64,000 nt of DNA, from assembly GCF_030719035.1 (NCBI RefSeq), contig NZ_CP132203.1, positions 5,350,501 to 5,414,500 on the forward strand. Reading direction: 5' to 3'. Shown one piece after another: positions 7,168 through 15,432 of the stretch. The notes beneath the pieces were generated by a model. It was not told the origin of the DNA. It worked only from the letters and a program-made list of their open reading frames with translations, and did not search any database. The translations under genes and the position numbers were made by a program. Positions within the stretch are counted from its first letter, which is position 1. Each line of letters begins with the position of its first letter. This DNA is from Hahella sp. HNIBRBA332 (lineage in GTDB: Bacteria; Pseudomonadota; Gammaproteobacteria; Pseudomonadales; Oleiphilaceae).

Positions 7168-9732
7168 ATGAAATATCCTGAAAACAGCAGACGCCGCGCC
7201 CTCATGGCGGCGATGATCACCGCGTTCCCACTCTCCGCTCAGGCGGACCTCATTATTTCGGAATACGTGGAAGGTTCTTCCAACAATAAAGCCCTGGAGT
7301 TCTACAATACCGGCAGCGACGCCGTAGAACTCAGCGCCTATGAGATCGCCCGTTTCAAGGACGGCGCAGAAACCCCTAACGCTCCTATGGCCCTGCCCTC
7401 ATTTTCCCTGGCGGCCGGCGCGGTATATGTGCACGCGAACAGCGGCGCTGCCGATGAGTTGAAAGCGCTGGCCAACAGCACCTCGACTGACGACGCCATC
7501 GGCTTTAATGGCGGCGATTCCGTCGTGTTGCGTCTGATTGGCGGCGATATTGTCGACCGCGTGGGAACCCTTAAGGAAGGCGCAAGCTCTTACCTGAAAG
7601 ATGTCACCCTGTCCCGCACCGACACCAGCGCCAACCCTGACTTCAACCAGGACCAGTGGCAAACACTGGCGAACAATACCTTCGACGGACTGGGCAAAGC
7701 CCCTGGCGCCGACGGCGGAGACAGTGGAGACGGCGGCGATCCAGCGCCGACCTTGGGCGCCTGCGGCGAAGCCGCCACGTTGATCAGCGCCGTACAAGGC
7801 AGTGCTGACGTAGTAGCGATGAAAGACCAGACCGTTATCGTTGAGGGCATTATCACCGGTTTCCGCAACAATGGATTCTTTGTTCAGGAAGAGCCTTCTG
7901 ACGAAGACGGCAATCCCCAGACCTCTGAAGGCATTTTCGCATTCAGCAATGGCGGCGGCTCTCTGACCCTCGGCAATCTGGTGCGTATAAAAGGCGTCGT
8001 TTCCGATTATCACGGCAACAGCCAGATCGGCGTGTCCGAGCTGGCGGATTGCGGGACCACCGACGCCGTCGCCACGGTGACGCCCATTACCCTGCCGTTT
8101 GCCGCGGACCTTAATCTGGAGGCGCTGGAAGGCATGGTCGTCAGCGTATCCAACGCCGTGGTCGCCAATACTTACGGCCTGGGCCGCTATGGTGAAATCA
8201 CCATCAGCGACAAGCTGAAATGGACGCCCACTGACGTCGCTATTCCGGGCAGCGCGGAATACGACGCCGTCATTGCGGAAAACAAAGCCAACCTGCTTTA
8301 TATCGAAGACAATTCCTCCAGCCAGAACACCGCCAGCGTCAGCTTCTATCCTGATTTTGGCTACGACAATCCCATTCTGCTGGGCGATCTGGTGTCCGCC
8401 ACCGGTCCGCTGAATTTCTCTTACGATGTATACCGCATCAACCCGATGACCCCGATCAGCGTCACCTCCCCCGGCCGCACCGCGGCGCCGGAAGCCACGC
8501 TGGGCAATCTGGCGGTGGCCAGCTTCAACGTCCTGAACTATTTCAACGGCGTGAAAAAAGGCGACGGTTCCATCGACTACTCCGCCAACCCTCGGGGCGC
8601 TAAGACAGAAGAAGAGTTCCTGTTGCAACAGGCGCGCATCGTCAAAGCGTTGAAAACCCTGGACGCCGATGTCGTGGGCCTGATGGAGCTGGAGAACGAC
8701 GGTTTCGGCGATGATTCCGCCATCAACACGCTGGTGACGGCGCTGAACAATGAAATCGGCGAAGACGCCTATACTTACGTGTCAACGAAGGACGGCGGTA
8801 AGCCTGGGACGGATCAAATCACCGTCGCCCTGATTTATCGCGCCGCCAACGTCACCCCCAAAGGCGACGCCATTGTGATCGACATGCCCGAACAGACTCT
8901 CGGCGCAGAAACCGCGGCCATGCGTCCTTCTTTAGTGCAGGCGTTCACTCACAAAGCCACCGGCCAGAGCTTCGCCGTCTCCATCAACCATTTCAAATCC
9001 AAGCGTTCCAGCAGCGCCTGTGATAACAGCGCTCCAACGGATATCGACCAGATGCAGGGCAACTGCAACCCATTGCGCGTTTCAGCGGCGGTCACTCTGG
9101 GCGAAGCCCTGGCGACGCAGGGTCTGCCTGAGCGCATTCTGATCCTGGGGGATCTGAACGCCTACTCCAAAGAAGATCCCATCTCCGTGCTGACCGACTA
9201 CAACCCGGCCACCCACGGCTACACCATCAAAACCGCCGCCAACACCGGTATGGACGCCGGAGCCGCAGTGGAAGTAAGCAAAAACTATGGCTATGCTTTG
9301 GTAGCGCAAACCCATGATGCGGAAGGGTTCTCTTATACCTACGACGGCGCGCAAGGCAGCCTTGACCATATACTGGCCAGCAGCGCCGCCATGGAGGATA
9401 TCGTGGATCTCGATCACTGGAACGTTAACTCCATCGAAGCCTACGCCTTGCAGGCGGACGGCCTGTTCAAATACTACAAAGACTCCACCGGATACTTCGG
9501 CGTCGGCCCCTATCGCAGCTCCGACCACGACCCGGTTGTGGTGACCTTGAACCTGGAAGCCGTCGACGATAGCGACGGGAATGGCGGATCCGATGGCGGA
9601 AATGACGGAACCGACGGAGGCAGCAGTGGAGGCGACACCAACAAAGGCAAGGATGACGGAGGCGGCAGCCTGGGTCTGCTGAGCATTCTGGCTCTGCTGA
9701 CCACATGGTTCGCACGCCGCCGCCCGATGTAA
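7168..9732 (+). CDS. exeM: Extracellular nuclease, ExeM/NucH type, with GlyGly-CTERM sorting tail
   Basis: The product of about 854 residues has a signal peptide ending near FPLSAQA, then a lamin-tail domain (DLIISEYVEGSSNNKALEFYNTG). A central OB-like nuclease-associated region follows (VIVEGIITGFRNNGFFVQEE). A C-terminal endonuclease/exonuclease/phosphatase domain carries ASFNVLNYF, GLMELENDGFG, SINHFKS, LILGDLNAY and SSDHDPVVV, which together make the metal site and catalytic histidines. A Gly/Asp-rich linker leads to a GlyGly-CTERM tail: GGGSLGLL, a hydrophobic helix and Arg-rich end. That tail implies type II secretion and rhombosortase processing. The ATG at 7168 is used because the signal peptide begins there; the frame is open 17 codons upstream. 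The product should degrade extracellular DNA, for nutrition or biofilm turnover. A strong terminator follows. Confidence 0.9.
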   Translation: MKYPENSRRRALMAAMITAFPLSAQADLIISEYVEGSSNNKALEFYNTGSDAVELSAYEIARFKDGAETPNAPMALPSFSLAAGAVYVHANSGAADELKALANSTSTDDAIGFNGGDSVVLRLIGGDIVDRVGTLKEGASSYLKDVTLSRTDTSANPDFNQDQWQTLANNTFDGLGKAPGADGGDSGDGGDPAPTLGACGEAATLISAVQGSADVVAMKDQTVIVEGIITGFRNNGFFVQEEPSDEDGNPQTSEGIFAFSNGGGSLTLGNLVRIKGVVSDYHGNSQIGVSELADCGTTDAVATVTPITLPFAADLNLEALEGMVVSVSNAVVANTYGLGRYGEITISDKLKWTPTDVAIPGSAEYDAVIAENKANLLYIEDNSSSQNTASVSFYPDFGYDNPILLGDLVSATGPLNFSYDVYRINPMTPISVTSPGRTAAPEATLGNLAVASFNVLNYFNGVKKGDGSIDYSANPRGAKTEEEFLLQQARIVKALKTLDADVVGLMELENDGFGDDSAINTLVTALNNEIGEDAYTYVSTKDGGKPGTDQITVALIYRAANVTPKGDAIVIDMPEQTLGAETAAMRPSLVQAFTHKATGQSFAVSINHFKSKRSSSACDNSAPTDIDQMQGNCNPLRVSAAVTLGEALATQGLPERILILGDLNAYSKEDPISVLTDYNPATHGYTIKTAANTGMDAGAAVEVSKNYGYALVAQTHDAEGFSYTYDGAQGSLDHILASSAAMEDIVDLDHWNVNSIEAYALQADGLFKYYKDSTGYFGVGPYRSSDHDPVVVTLNLEAVDDSDGNGGSDGGNDGTDGGSSGGDTNKGKDDGGGSLGLLSILALLTTWFARRRPM

Positions 9733-9740
9733 GTAGTTCA

Positions 9741-9771
9741 GGGGGCAGAACTTCGGTTCTGCCCCCTTTTT
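9741..9771 (+). terminator. Rho-independent terminator after the nuclease gene
   Basis: A perfect 11-bp stem GGGGGCAGAAC / GTTCTGCCCCC closes a TTCG tetraloop and is followed directly by TTTTT. Confidence 0.93.
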
Positions 9772-9813
9772 GCAGTTCGCTCCGATAAAACGACCAACTA
9801 TACAGGAGTCAAA

Positions 9814-10557
9814 ATGCGCTTAATCATCTCGGTCATCACTTTCATTTCCCTTTCCCTGGCGGGCTACGCCAGATCCGAACAGCTCATCTTCAACTCTGCG
9901 GAATTCAGTCCCTTCGTTTACGAGGAAAACGGCAAGATGGGGGGCCCCGTCACCGACGTCATTCTACTCACCTGCAAAAAGATCAGTGTGGAATGCAGCA
10001 TCAAGCAGGAATCTTTCAGTAAGTCGGAAGAGCAGGTAAAAGCCGGCGTCGTCAATGGCGTTTATCTGGTGAGCTGGAGCGAAAGCCGCGCGGAATGGAT
10101 GTACTACACCCTGCCTGTGCTGCGCACCAGTTGGGGTTTTTTCGTGCCTGCGACGGACAAGAAGGACTACCTGACCCTGTCCAGCTTCAGCGGCCATCGG
10201 GTGGGCGTGTTTGGTCCGTCCAGCAGCTCCAAGACCCTGGACCGCATCAATTCAGTGGTGAACATGGACATACAACTGTCCAAGGACGATCTGGGCAACC
10301 TGAAAAAGCTGATTCAGGGGCAACTCGACTCTGTTTATATCAATCGCGACGTGGGCATCGATCTGATGAGGCAAAGCGGACTGGCGGACAAAGTCCGTTT
10401 CGCCTGGACCCACACGGAACGCAACTATCACATTGGATTCAGCAAAAAAACCGGGCGCAAGCTGGTGAACCAGTTCAACAAGGCCTTGCGTAAAACCTAT
10501 GAAACCGGCGAAGCGCGGGAGATTCTCGCCCAGCGCGGCCTGGAATCCGTCATGTAA
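9814..10557 (+). CDS. Periplasmic solute-binding protein, family 3 type
   Basis: A 247-residue secreted protein with a signal peptide (MRLIISVITFISLSLAGYARS). The mature part has the extracellular solute-binding family 3 layout: LIFNSAEFSPFVYEENGKMGGPVTDVI at the start, then a hinge, GHRVGVFGPSSSSKTLDRI in the middle, and a terminal HIGFSKKTGRKLVNQFNKAL segment. Related proteins without an ABC transporter next door are frequent in marine gammaproteobacteria. No permease or ATPase gene is adjacent, so its partner is unknown. AGGAG sits seven bases before the ATG. Confidence 0.8.
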   Translation: MRLIISVITFISLSLAGYARSEQLIFNSAEFSPFVYEENGKMGGPVTDVILLTCKKISVECSIKQESFSKSEEQVKAGVVNGVYLVSWSESRAEWMYYTLPVLRTSWGFFVPATDKKDYLTLSSFSGHRVGVFGPSSSSKTLDRINSVVNMDIQLSKDDLGNLKKLIQGQLDSVYINRDVGIDLMRQSGLADKVRFAWTHTERNYHIGFSKKTGRKLVNQFNKALRKTYETGEAREILAQRGLESVM

Positions 10558-10566
10558 TCTCCTTCC

Positions 10567-10597
10567 GCCGGACGGCGCAGGCGTCGCTCCGGCTTTT
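10567..10597 (+). terminator. Probable terminator after the solute-binding protein gene
   Basis: Stem GCCGGA / TCCGGC (10567-10572 and 10588-10593) with an imperfect GC-rich interior is followed by TTTTCCTTT. The T-tract is short, so efficiency is uncertain. Confidence 0.5.
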
Positions 10598-10633
10598 CCT
10601 TTACGGCGAACTGTCCAATAATGGGCCAGATTC

Positions 10634-10781
10634 CTAGGGAGCCTCTGAAAAACGTCGGCGAGGCCGTCAGTGCAAGGAAAAAGTCGGCGAAAAAGCGCAG
10701 TTTATCGTGAATAAATGAGCATTTTGAGCCGACTTTTGACGCCGTAATGGCGCCGCAGGTAGTTTTTCAGAGGTTCCCTGG
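10634..10781. mobile_element. MITE-like element with 20-bp terminal inverted repeats
   Basis: The left end CTAGGGAGCCTCTGAAAAAC (10634-10653) and the reverse complement of the right end (10762-10781, reading CCAGGGAACCTCTGAAAAAC) match at 18 of 20 positions. The element is about 148 bases long and cannot encode a transposase. Its interior contains related repeats (GTCGGCGA twice, and AGTCGGC/GCCGACT). A clear target-site duplication was not found. Non-autonomous inverted-repeat elements of this size occur dispersed in gammaproteobacterial genomes; no second copy was noticed in this window. It ends 29 bases before the next ATG, so it may carry or disturb that promoter. Confidence 0.65.
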
Positions 10782-10810
10782 TTTCATTGAAACATGCATT
10801 GGGCCCGAGT

Positions 10811-11962
10811 ATGACAGCGCTGCGCGCGGAGTTTATCGACAGCATTGAAGCCGTCTCCCCCGTTCAATGGAATCAGTTGAGCGGCGTGGACAACCCCTTT
10901 ATCCGTTACGAGTTTCTGCACGCCCTGGAGACGACTGGCTGCGTCGCCGAAGCAACCGGCTGGCGACCTCAACATATTCTGATCCGCGACGCGCATGGCC
11001 TCTTAGTCGGCGCTGCGCCCTGTTATCTGAAAACCCATTCCTACGGCGAATATGTATTCGATTGGGCCTGGGCGGACGCCTATCATCGTCATGGTCTGGA
11101 ATATTACCCAAAGCTGCTCACCGCCGTCCCCTTCACGCCTTCCGTCGGACCGCGCCTGTTAGTCTCCGCCAACGCTGACCGGGAGCGCATCTCGCTGGCG
11201 GTCAGTCACGCCATGGGCGAACGCGTGCATCAAATCGGCGCCTCTTCCTGGCACCTGCTGTTTCCAGACGAGTCCACGCGGAAAAGTCTGAGTGAAGACA
11301 AGTCCCTGCTGTTGCGCCACGGAACTCAGTTCCATTGGCTTAATGAAGGCTACGCTTCCTTTGATGACTTTTTGCAGGCGTTAGCCTCACGCAAACGCAA
11401 GAACATCCGTAAAGAACGCCAGGCAGTGCTCAGCCAGGGCATTGCATTCAAGCTGATAGAAGGAACAGATGTGGGCGAGCCTGAACTGGAGGCTTTTTAT
11501 GACTTCTACCAGTTAACTTATCTGAAACGAGGACAGCGCCCCTATCTCAGCCACGCCTTTTTCCAGCGCCTGATCAGGGTCATGCCGGAGCAAGTGTTTC
11601 TCATCCTGGCGCAAAGAGAGCAACGTTTCGTCGCCGGCGCACTGTTTCTGAAGAATCAGTCAACGCTTTTCGGTCGCTATTGGGGCTGTACTGAAGAGTT
11701 CAATCACCTGCATTTCGAGACCTGCTATTACCAGGGCATCGATTATTGCATCGCGCATAAACTGCTGCGCTTTGACGCAGGCGCCCAGGGGGAGCACAAG
11801 TTGCTGCGGGGGTTTCGGCCTACGCCCACCTATTCCCTGCATAGAATCGAGCATCCCGCTTTCCGTCAGGCCATCGCCAACTTCCTGAATGAAGAACGCG
11901 AAGGCGTCAGTGAATATATGCGCGACGCCAACGCCCACCTTCCCTTCAAACAGGCGGAATAA
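10811..11962 (+). CDS. GNAT/FemAB-like acyltransferase (DUF482, COG3146 family)
   Basis: The roughly 383-residue product carries the DUF482 signature: NPFIRYEFLHALETTGCV near the N-terminus, FDWAWADAYHRHGLEYYPKLL and VPFTPSVGPRLL in the middle. The C-terminal half, with RKRKNIRKERQAV, YFQRLI-like text, FGRYWGCTEEFNHLHFETCYYQGIDYCI and FDAGAQGEHKLLRGF, is the GNAT-like transferase fold. Family members are thought to transfer amino acids or acyl groups in the manner of FemAB peptidyltransferases; the substrate is unknown. The ATG at 10811 is preferred over a TTG eight codons upstream, although neither has a strong ribosome-binding site. The GCS2-like and M14-like genes follow on the same strand. 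Confidence 0.8.
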   Translation: MTALRAEFIDSIEAVSPVQWNQLSGVDNPFIRYEFLHALETTGCVAEATGWRPQHILIRDAHGLLVGAAPCYLKTHSYGEYVFDWAWADAYHRHGLEYYPKLLTAVPFTPSVGPRLLVSANADRERISLAVSHAMGERVHQIGASSWHLLFPDESTRKSLSEDKSLLLRHGTQFHWLNEGYASFDDFLQALASRKRKNIRKERQAVLSQGIAFKLIEGTDVGEPELEAFYDFYQLTYLKRGQRPYLSHAFFQRLIRVMPEQVFLILAQREQRFVAGALFLKNQSTLFGRYWGCTEEFNHLHFETCYYQGIDYCIAHKLLRFDAGAQGEHKLLRGFRPTPTYSLHRIEHPAFRQAIANFLNEEREGVSEYMRDANAHLPFKQAE

Positions 11963-12071
11963 AACGCCGCCGCCAACCGCTTTTTTCACCCTGCAGTTTC
12001 GCACCCCGAAAAGTTAGCCTACTTTAATTAAAAAGTGAGCTGCATGAGCGGTTGCTGGAGAACTCGCGAAT

Positions 12072-13544
12072 ATGGGGCGACATATCGATAAAGCGCAGTT
12101 CAGCGCTCAGGAATACGCGGACTTCCAACGACGGTTGCAGGAAAATCTGGCGACGTTGCGCAGGTTGCTCGATGACCCCGCCTTTGGCGTCGGGCCGCCG
12201 TCCTTCGGAGCGGAGTTGGAACTATACATCATCGACAAGCACGGCCGGCCCACCGCTAAAAATCAGGAAATCCTGGCGACCGTCAACGACCCCAATCTGA
12301 CGCTGGAGCTCAATCGCTTCAATCTTGAGTACAATCTGGAACCGACCCCCGCTGCCGGAACTCCTTTCCGCGCCCTGCAACAACAAATCGACGGCGTCTT
12401 GCAAACGCTGGAAACTCACGCTGCGGCGCAGGGCGCCTCACTCCTGCCCATTGGCATTCTGCCGACGCTGACTTCTGAAGATATGGGCCCGGAGGCGATC
12501 ACGGAGAGTCCCCGCTATCAGGCGTTGGCGCGCCAGTTACGGGATAAACGCGGCGAAGATTTTCACATCAGCATCAAAGGCCGCGACACCCTTGATCTGT
12601 ATTGGCAGGATGTATCGCTGGAGGGCGCCAACACGTCTTTCCAGTTTCATTATCGGGTGAATCCTGCAGATTTCGCCGACGCCTTTAACGCTGCGCAACT
12701 GGCCACGCCTCTTGCCGTCGCGCTGGCGGCTAATTCTCCTTTGTTTCTGGGACGCCGGCTCTGGCATGAAACCCGTATCGCCCTGTTCAAGCAGGCGACG
12801 GACTGTCGTATGGAAACGCCCTTGCGCTTCAGGCTGCCCGCAAGGGTGCTATTCGGCAACGGCTGGGTGCGAAAAGATGCGCATGAGATTTTCTGCGAAG
12901 GCGTGTCGCTGTTTGACCCGCTACTGCCCATTTGCGGCGATAGCGGCGCACCCCGTCCCGGTCAGGCGCCGCCATTGGAAGAGCTGCGCTTGCATCAGGG
13001 CAGTATCTGGGCATGGAATCGCCCTATCTATGATCCCGCGGATGGGGGTCATATCCGCATTGAAATTCGCGCGTTGCCTGCCGGCCCAAGTACTACGGAC
13101 ATGCTCGCCAACGCCGCCTTGATGATTGGCCTGATCGAAGGATTACGTCCCTCCGTGCAGGATATGCTTCCCGCCATTCCTTTCCGTTACTGCGAATACA
13201 ACTTTTACCGCGCCGCCAAATACGGACTTCGCGCCAAGCTGTTCTGGCCGGGACAAGGCGGCGAAGGCTTGCAGGAGCGGCCGGTATTGGACATTCTGGA
13301 CGATATGCTGCTGGTGGCGGAACGAGGCTTGAACGCGTTGCCCATCGACCCGGAAGACATTCGTCACTATCTGGGAGTATGCGCTCAGAATCTGGCGCAA
13401 CCGGTCAACGGCGCGCTCTGGCAATTACGCATGCTTGAGAAGCTGCGTCTCCAGCGCAACGATGAAGAGGCTTTAAGAGAACTGGTGATTCGCTATCAGG
13501 ATAATTATCGTAGTGGAGAGCCGGTGCACCGGTGGGCATATTGA
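12072..13544 (+). CDS. Glutamate-cysteine ligase family 2 (GCS2)-like carboxylate-amine ligase
   Basis: This 490-residue protein belongs to the GCS2 clan. It shows FGAELELYIID near residue 45 (acidic metal/ATP-binding strand), NLTLELNRFNLEYNLEPTP near 75-95, SFQFHYRVNP near 190, ALAANSPLFLGRRLWHETRIALF, then IRIEIRALPAGPSTTDMLANAA near 330. These motifs form the ATP-dependent ligase site seen in gamma-glutamylcysteine ligase homologues. Bacterial GCS2 relatives outside glutathione synthesis often make unknown gamma-glutamyl or peptide amides. It is 110 bases after the GNAT-like gene and 48 bases before the M14-like gene, so an operon is likely. Confidence 0.82.
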   Translation: MGRHIDKAQFSAQEYADFQRRLQENLATLRRLLDDPAFGVGPPSFGAELELYIIDKHGRPTAKNQEILATVNDPNLTLELNRFNLEYNLEPTPAAGTPFRALQQQIDGVLQTLETHAAAQGASLLPIGILPTLTSEDMGPEAITESPRYQALARQLRDKRGEDFHISIKGRDTLDLYWQDVSLEGANTSFQFHYRVNPADFADAFNAAQLATPLAVALAANSPLFLGRRLWHETRIALFKQATDCRMETPLRFRLPARVLFGNGWVRKDAHEIFCEGVSLFDPLLPICGDSGAPRPGQAPPLEELRLHQGSIWAWNRPIYDPADGGHIRIEIRALPAGPSTTDMLANAALMIGLIEGLRPSVQDMLPAIPFRYCEYNFYRAAKYGLRAKLFWPGQGGEGLQERPVLDILDDMLLVAERGLNALPIDPEDIRHYLGVCAQNLAQPVNGALWQLRMLEKLRLQRNDEEALRELVIRYQDNYRSGEPVHRWAY

Positions 13545-13592
13545 ACCTTATGCGCCCGTCGGCTCAGAGGATATCCAAGGAGGCTGTCTATT

Positions 13593-14612
13593 ATGCCGCT
13601 CAAGGTAATTGAAGGAATTCGCAGCTTAGCGCTCGAAGATGACCTCACCAGCTTCCTGCAACGCCTGGGCGGCCCCACACTGATTCGTCTGCTGGGCCGC
13701 GACCGTTCGCGCCGCCGCGCTTTCTGCACCCTGCTGCACGGCAATGAGCCGTCCGGCGCCCGCGCTTTATACGCGTATCTGCGCTCCGGCGAGACGCCGG
13801 CGGTGGATCTGGATGTCATCATCGCTTCCATTCCCGCAGCCTTGGCCCCCCCGATGTTCAGCCAGCGCATGCTGCCTGGCCAGCGTGATCTCAACCGCTG
13901 TTTTCGACCTCCATTCGATGATGATCAAGGGAAGTTAGCCGAAGCGATTCTGCGCTTCCTGCACGACAGCAAACCGGAGTGCCTTATTGATCTGCACAAT
14001 ACGTCAGGCAGCGGCCCCGCCTTCGGCGTAGCCATACGCTGCGACGCCGATCATCGCGCCCTGACCTCACTCTGGACCAATGACCTGATCGTGACGGACC
14101 TGCGCCTGGGAGCGCTGATGGAAATCAGCGAGTTGGACGTACCGACAGTGACGATAGAGTGTGGCGGCGCGCAGGACCAAACCTCTCTGTTGATTGCGCG
14201 GGAAGGCATGCAGCGTTATTTCGGCAGCGAGCAGGTGCTTGCCGCCGCCGGGCATGATTACGGCGTGAACCGGTTTCGCAATCCTATCCGCATGGAACTG
14301 AAGCCGGGCCAACGAGTGCATTATGGCGATGCCGCCGATCCCGGTGCGGCGCTGACGCTGCCATTGGACGCGCCTCGTTTCAACTATGGTTCAGTGCCCG
14401 CCGGCGAGCGCCTGGCGATTCTCGGCGCTGCGGGTCTGGAGGCCTTGACCGCCAAAGACCACCTGGGACGAGAGCGTCTGCATGACCACTTCGCCGATAT
14501 CAACGGCAGGCTATCCCCCAAACATCCGTTGAAGTTGTTCATGGTGACCACCAACCCCGTCATCGCCACCACCGACTGTCTGTTTTACTTTATTGACTGC
14601 GCCAATGCATGA
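13593..14612 (+). CDS. M14-type succinylglutamate desuccinylase/aspartoacylase family protein
   Basis: The 339-residue product has the zinc carboxypeptidase-like AstE/AspA layout. Zinc ligands His and Glu come from LLHGNEPSGARALY near residue 50, a substrate-binding DLNRCF near 93, the third zinc ligand in LIDLHNTSGSGPAFG, and the catalytic Glu in VTIECGGAQDQ. It should hydrolyse an amide bond next to a carboxylate. An AAGGAGG ribosome-binding site precedes the ATG. Placed after a GCS2-like ligase, it might trim or recycle the product of that ligase. It is probably not the arginine-degradation enzyme AstE because no ast genes are nearby. Confidence 0.82.
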   Translation: MPLKVIEGIRSLALEDDLTSFLQRLGGPTLIRLLGRDRSRRRAFCTLLHGNEPSGARALYAYLRSGETPAVDLDVIIASIPAALAPPMFSQRMLPGQRDLNRCFRPPFDDDQGKLAEAILRFLHDSKPECLIDLHNTSGSGPAFGVAIRCDADHRALTSLWTNDLIVTDLRLGALMEISELDVPTVTIECGGAQDQTSLLIAREGMQRYFGSEQVLAAAGHDYGVNRFRNPIRMELKPGQRVHYGDAADPGAALTLPLDAPRFNYGSVPAGERLAILGAAGLEALTAKDHLGRERLHDHFADINGRLSPKHPLKLFMVTTNPVIATTDCLFYFIDCANA

Positions 14613-14650
14613 CCCCAGATAGGCCCCGTTTGAATAGCTCTGCTCAGAAA

Positions 14651-14675
14651 TAAAAAAACCCGCCAGGCGACGGGT
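14651..14675 (-). terminator. Rho-independent terminator of the zwf-pgl-eda operon
   Basis: Read on the minus strand, stem CCCGTC / GGCGGG with loop GCCT (one G-T pair) is followed by TTTTTTTA. It lies about 70 bases beyond the eda stop. An A-run on the other side lets it also serve the rightward M14-like gene weakly. Confidence 0.7.
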
Positions 14676-14741
14676 AAAAATATATTGCTAATGCAATGAG
14701 GGAGGGTCGTAGCTATCGATAAAGAGAGTTTCCAGTCGCCG

Positions 14742-15395
14742 TCAAATAGCGGCCAGACTCTCTTCAGCAATAGTCCGGATCTGCCGCCAATCGCCCGCGG
14801 AAATGGCGTCTTTGGGGGTTAACCAAGAGCCGCCTACCGCCAGTACGTTCGGCAGAGCAAGATAATCTTTCGCTTTTTCCCGGGTGATGCCGCCAGTCGG
14901 GCAGAACTTCACATTGGGGAAAGGACCGGAGAAAGCCTTCAGCGCAGACACGCCGCCCGCCACTTCCGCCGGGAAGAACTTAAATGCGCGATATCCCAGG
15001 CGATAACCTTCCATCACTTCAGACAGTGAAGATACACCCGGCAACATCGGAATTTTCGCCGTCAGGCCATATTCCAGCAGTTCTTTGGTGGAGCCCGGCG
15101 TGATGACGAACTGAGCGCCGGCGTCTTCCGCCGCTTGGAACTGTTCAACCGTCGCCACCGTGCCTACGCCAACCCATACTTCGGGGAGCGCGGCCCGCAA
15201 ATCCGTGATTGCCTGCAGGGCGTGCGGCGTGCGCAAGGTAATTTCCAGAATACGGATGCCGCCTTCCACCAGGGCTTTCCCGAGCGGCAACGCGTCTTCC
15301 GGACGATCGATAGTGATGACCGGCACCAACGGGCAACTGGTTACAATAGCGTCCAGTTGTTTTTGCAACGCTTCAGGATAGGTCTGGGATGTCAT
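14742..15395 (-). CDS. eda: KDPG/KHG aldolase (2-dehydro-3-deoxy-phosphogluconate aldolase)
   Basis: The 217-residue length and motifs are those of Eda, the last enzyme of the Entner-Doudoroff pathway. It cleaves 2-keto-3-deoxy-6-phosphogluconate to pyruvate and glyceraldehyde-3-phosphate. The catalytic Glu lies in LEITLRT (residue 51), the Schiff-base Lys in FKFFPAE (residue 139), with GVGTV, ITPGST and PTGGI forming the phosphate and substrate loops. It is the third gene of zwf-pgl-eda, 37 bases after pgl. The dehydratase gene edd is not in this window. HexR control is inferred from the operators upstream of zwf. Confidence 0.96.
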   Translation of the reverse strand: MTSQTYPEALQKQLDAIVTSCPLVPVITIDRPEDALPLGKALVEGGIRILEITLRTPHALQAITDLRAALPEVWVGVGTVATVEQFQAAEDAGAQFVITPGSTKELLEYGLTAKIPMLPGVSSLSEVMEGYRLGYRAFKFFPAEVAGGVSALKAFSGPFPNVKFCPTGGITREKAKDYLALPNVLAVGGSWLTPKDAISAGDWRQIRTIAEESLAAI

Positions 15396-15432
15396 AGGTT
15401 TCTATTCTCTCTATTACTCTTGAGGTTCCTTC

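Noticed and set aside
7399..8628. 409-codon minus-strand frame inside the nuclease gene
   Set aside because: Low-complexity, Gly/Val/Arg-rich sequence antisense to a gene with clear domains.
13593..14612. Naming the M14-like gene astE
   Set aside because: Active-site pattern fits AstE/AspA in general, but no arginine succinyltransferase pathway genes are nearby.
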